DNA of 64,000 nt from Sandaracinaceae bacterium (GTDB taxonomy: Bacteria > Myxococcota_A > Polyangia > Polyangiales > Houyiibacteriaceae). The notes under the pieces are model-generated. The model worked only from the letters and a program-made list of their open reading frames with translations. It had not been told where the DNA came from and made no database searches. Of this stretch, positions 62,906-64,000 are shown piece after piece. Made by a program: the position numbers and the translations under genes. The stretch covers positions 62,001 to 126,000 of the forward strand of contig JADJJE010000018.1 in the NCBI GenBank assembly GCA_016706685.1. The letters are read 5' to 3'. Each line of letters begins with the position of its first letter. Position 1 is the first letter of the stretch.

Positions 62906-64000
62906 TCAGGCGGGTGGCGCGGCGGGGAGGCGCAGGCGGAAAGTGGAGCCGTGGCCGGGCTCGCTGCGGACCTCGATGCTGCCGCCGTAGCCTTGGATGA
63001 TGCCGTAGACCGTGGCGAGGCCGAGGCCGGTGCCTTCGCCTTCGGGCTTGGTGGTGAAGAAGGGCTCGAAGATGCGGCCGCGGGTGGCGGAGTCCATGCC
63101 CATGCCGGTGTCTTCCACCTCGACCACCACGTCTCCGTCGAGCGCGAAGGTGCTGATGGCCAGCAGGCCGCCGTTGGGCATGGCGTCCACCGCGTTGACC
63201 ACCAGGTTCACGAAGATCTGGCTCAGGTGGCTGGACGCGGCGAGCACGAAGAGGGGGTCGGGCGTGAGCGTGAGCGTGAGCGTGATGTGTTCGGGGGTGA
63301 GGCGTTCGAGCAGCTGACGCAGGCCCTCGAGCTGCTCGTTCACGTCCAGGCGCTCGGGGGGCGTGGGGTTCTGGCGCGCGAACGACAGCAGCTGACGCGT
63401 GAGGTCCGCGGCGCGGGAGGCCGCGTCGAAGATGCCCTCGAGCCCGGAGGACACGCGCGGGTCTTCGGGGCTCGCGGTGCGGCGCACCAGCTCGGCGCTG
63501 CCCACGATCACCGTGAGAATGTTGTTGAAGTCGTGGGCCACGCCGCCCGCCAGGCGGCCCAAAGACTCCATGCGGGTGGTGCTCTCGAGGCGCCGCTCGA
63601 GCTGCATGCGCTCCTCGGCCAGCCGAAAGCGCTGCAGCTCGTGGGTGAGCTGCACGTAGACCAGGGCGGAGACCAGCGCGACCAGCGCGATGGCGAAGAG
63701 GAACACTACGTCGGGGCGTCCGGCGCGCATCTGAGACCACAGCTCGTCGCGCGGCCAGACCTGCAGGGTCCAGCGCCGGTCGAGGACGTCGAAGGTGGCG
63801 GAGGAGCTCGGGCGGCCATCGGTCGCGGCGGCGTGGTCTTCGTCGCTGCGGAGCGCCACCAGGCTCTGGCCGGCGTCGTCGTCCAGCTGCAGCACGTAGC
63901 CGTCGAGCACGCGGCCGCGCAGCGCGGTGGTCATGATGGGATCGATGCGGAAGACCCCGTTCACGAAGCCCGCGGCACCGCCCGCGCGGATGGGGACGTA
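62906..64000 (-). CDS. Sensor histidine kinase with CHASE-like domain, N-terminus outside the window
   Basis: 365 residues visible; the frame is open to the window edge, so the 5' end is missing. The order is part of a CHASE-like periplasmic sensor (GFVNGVFRIDPIMTTAL), one membrane helix (VVFLFAIALVALVSALVYV), HisKA with the phospho-acceptor His in GGVAHDFNN, and HATPase with N box NLVVNAVDAM, G1 DTGMGM, F box FEPFFTTK and G2 GTGLGLA. No C-terminal receiver is attached. The response regulator is not in the window. The ligand is unknown. Confidence 0.9.
   Translation of the reverse strand, partial: YVPIRAGGAAGFVNGVFRIDPIMTTALRGRVLDGYVLQLDDDAGQSLVALRSDEDHAAATDGRPSSSATFDVLDRRWTLQVWPRDELWSQMRAGRPDVVFLFAIALVALVSALVYVQLTHELQRFRLAEERMQLERRLESTTRMESLGRLAGGVAHDFNNILTVIVGSAELVRRTASPEDPRVSSGLEGIFDAASRAADLTRQLLSFARQNPTPPERLDVNEQLEGLRQLLERLTPEHITLTLTLTPDPLFVLAASSHLSQIFVNLVVNAVDAMPNGGLLAISTFALDGDVVVEVEDTGMGMDSATRGRIFEPFFTTKPEGEGTGLGLATVYGIIQGYGGSIEVRSEPGHGSTFRLRLPAAPPA

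Overview
The window is very GC-rich, densely packed chromosomal DNA from a Gram-negative bacterium, almost certainly a myxobacterium (Myxococcota). The evidence is C-terminal MYXO-CTERM sorting signals (Cys, one membrane helix, Arg cluster) on three or four proteins, two large Ser/Thr protein kinases, many lipoproteins with EGF-like, MopE-like, DUF4215 or thrombospondin-3 repeats, and an oxidosqualene cyclase. No CRISPR array, rRNA, phage or intact transposase gene was seen. One tRNA gene, tRNA-Leu(UAG), lies near the right end.

Layout. 1-2.7 kb: end of mrdA (PBP2) and rodA, the elongasome pair. 2.8-7.9 kb (minus strand): an overlapping operon of an imelysin-like lipoprotein, a vitamin-K-dependent-carboxylase-like (HTTM) membrane protein and a FecA-like TonB-dependent receptor with a long Glu/Asp-rich N-terminal region; a perfect 7-1-7 palindrome sits upstream. 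8-19 kb: a lipoprotein, a kinase-ATPase-TPR regulator carrying two frameshifts, a methyltransferase, a beta-propeller-like lipoprotein, an ABC-F ATPase, a Cys-rich lipoprotein and an Old-Yellow-Enzyme-type oxidoreductase. 19-21.3 kb: a phospholipase-D-fold protein.

21.3-28.4 kb (minus strand) is the most striking region. It is a four-gene, fully overlapping operon for triterpenoid/sterol synthesis: type 2 IPP isomerase, a fused squalene-epoxidase-like plus squalene-synthase protein, class II HMG-CoA reductase, and an oxidosqualene cyclase with the DCTAE motif. Together these can supply IPP/DMAPP, make squalene, epoxidise it and cyclise it. The epoxidase-synthase fusion is the best candidate for something undescribed.

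28.6-43.7 kb: EGF-repeat lipoprotein, HEAT-like kinase, FSP1/NDH-2-like flavoprotein, a MopE plus seven-repeat propeller lipoprotein, an AraC regulator with a decayed second copy of its DNA-binding tail on the far side of a small membrane-protein gene, a PlsC-acyltransferase/M14-peptidase pair, a MITE-like inverted-repeat element in the only gap longer than 300 bases, an OlsB/FeeM-like N-acyltransferase, a lipoprotein and a frameshifted nitroreductase. 43.8-53.2 kb (plus strand): a run of exported proteins, including a 1617-residue protein that looks like two tandem paralogues fused through an internal MYXO-CTERM signal plus signal peptide, followed by a diheme cytochrome-like lipoprotein. 53.2-64 kb: transglutaminase, RseP-type protease, PEBP protein, TonB-like protein with a possible Fur box, TSP3-repeat MYXO-CTERM protein, ilvD with a coupled small membrane protein, tRNA-Leu, and a CHASE-type histidine kinase cut by the window end.

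Several genes carry single-base indels, mostly in or next to short same-base runs, that leave good coding sequence on both sides. Assembly errors are at least as likely as pseudogenes. All functions are read from motifs without database searches.
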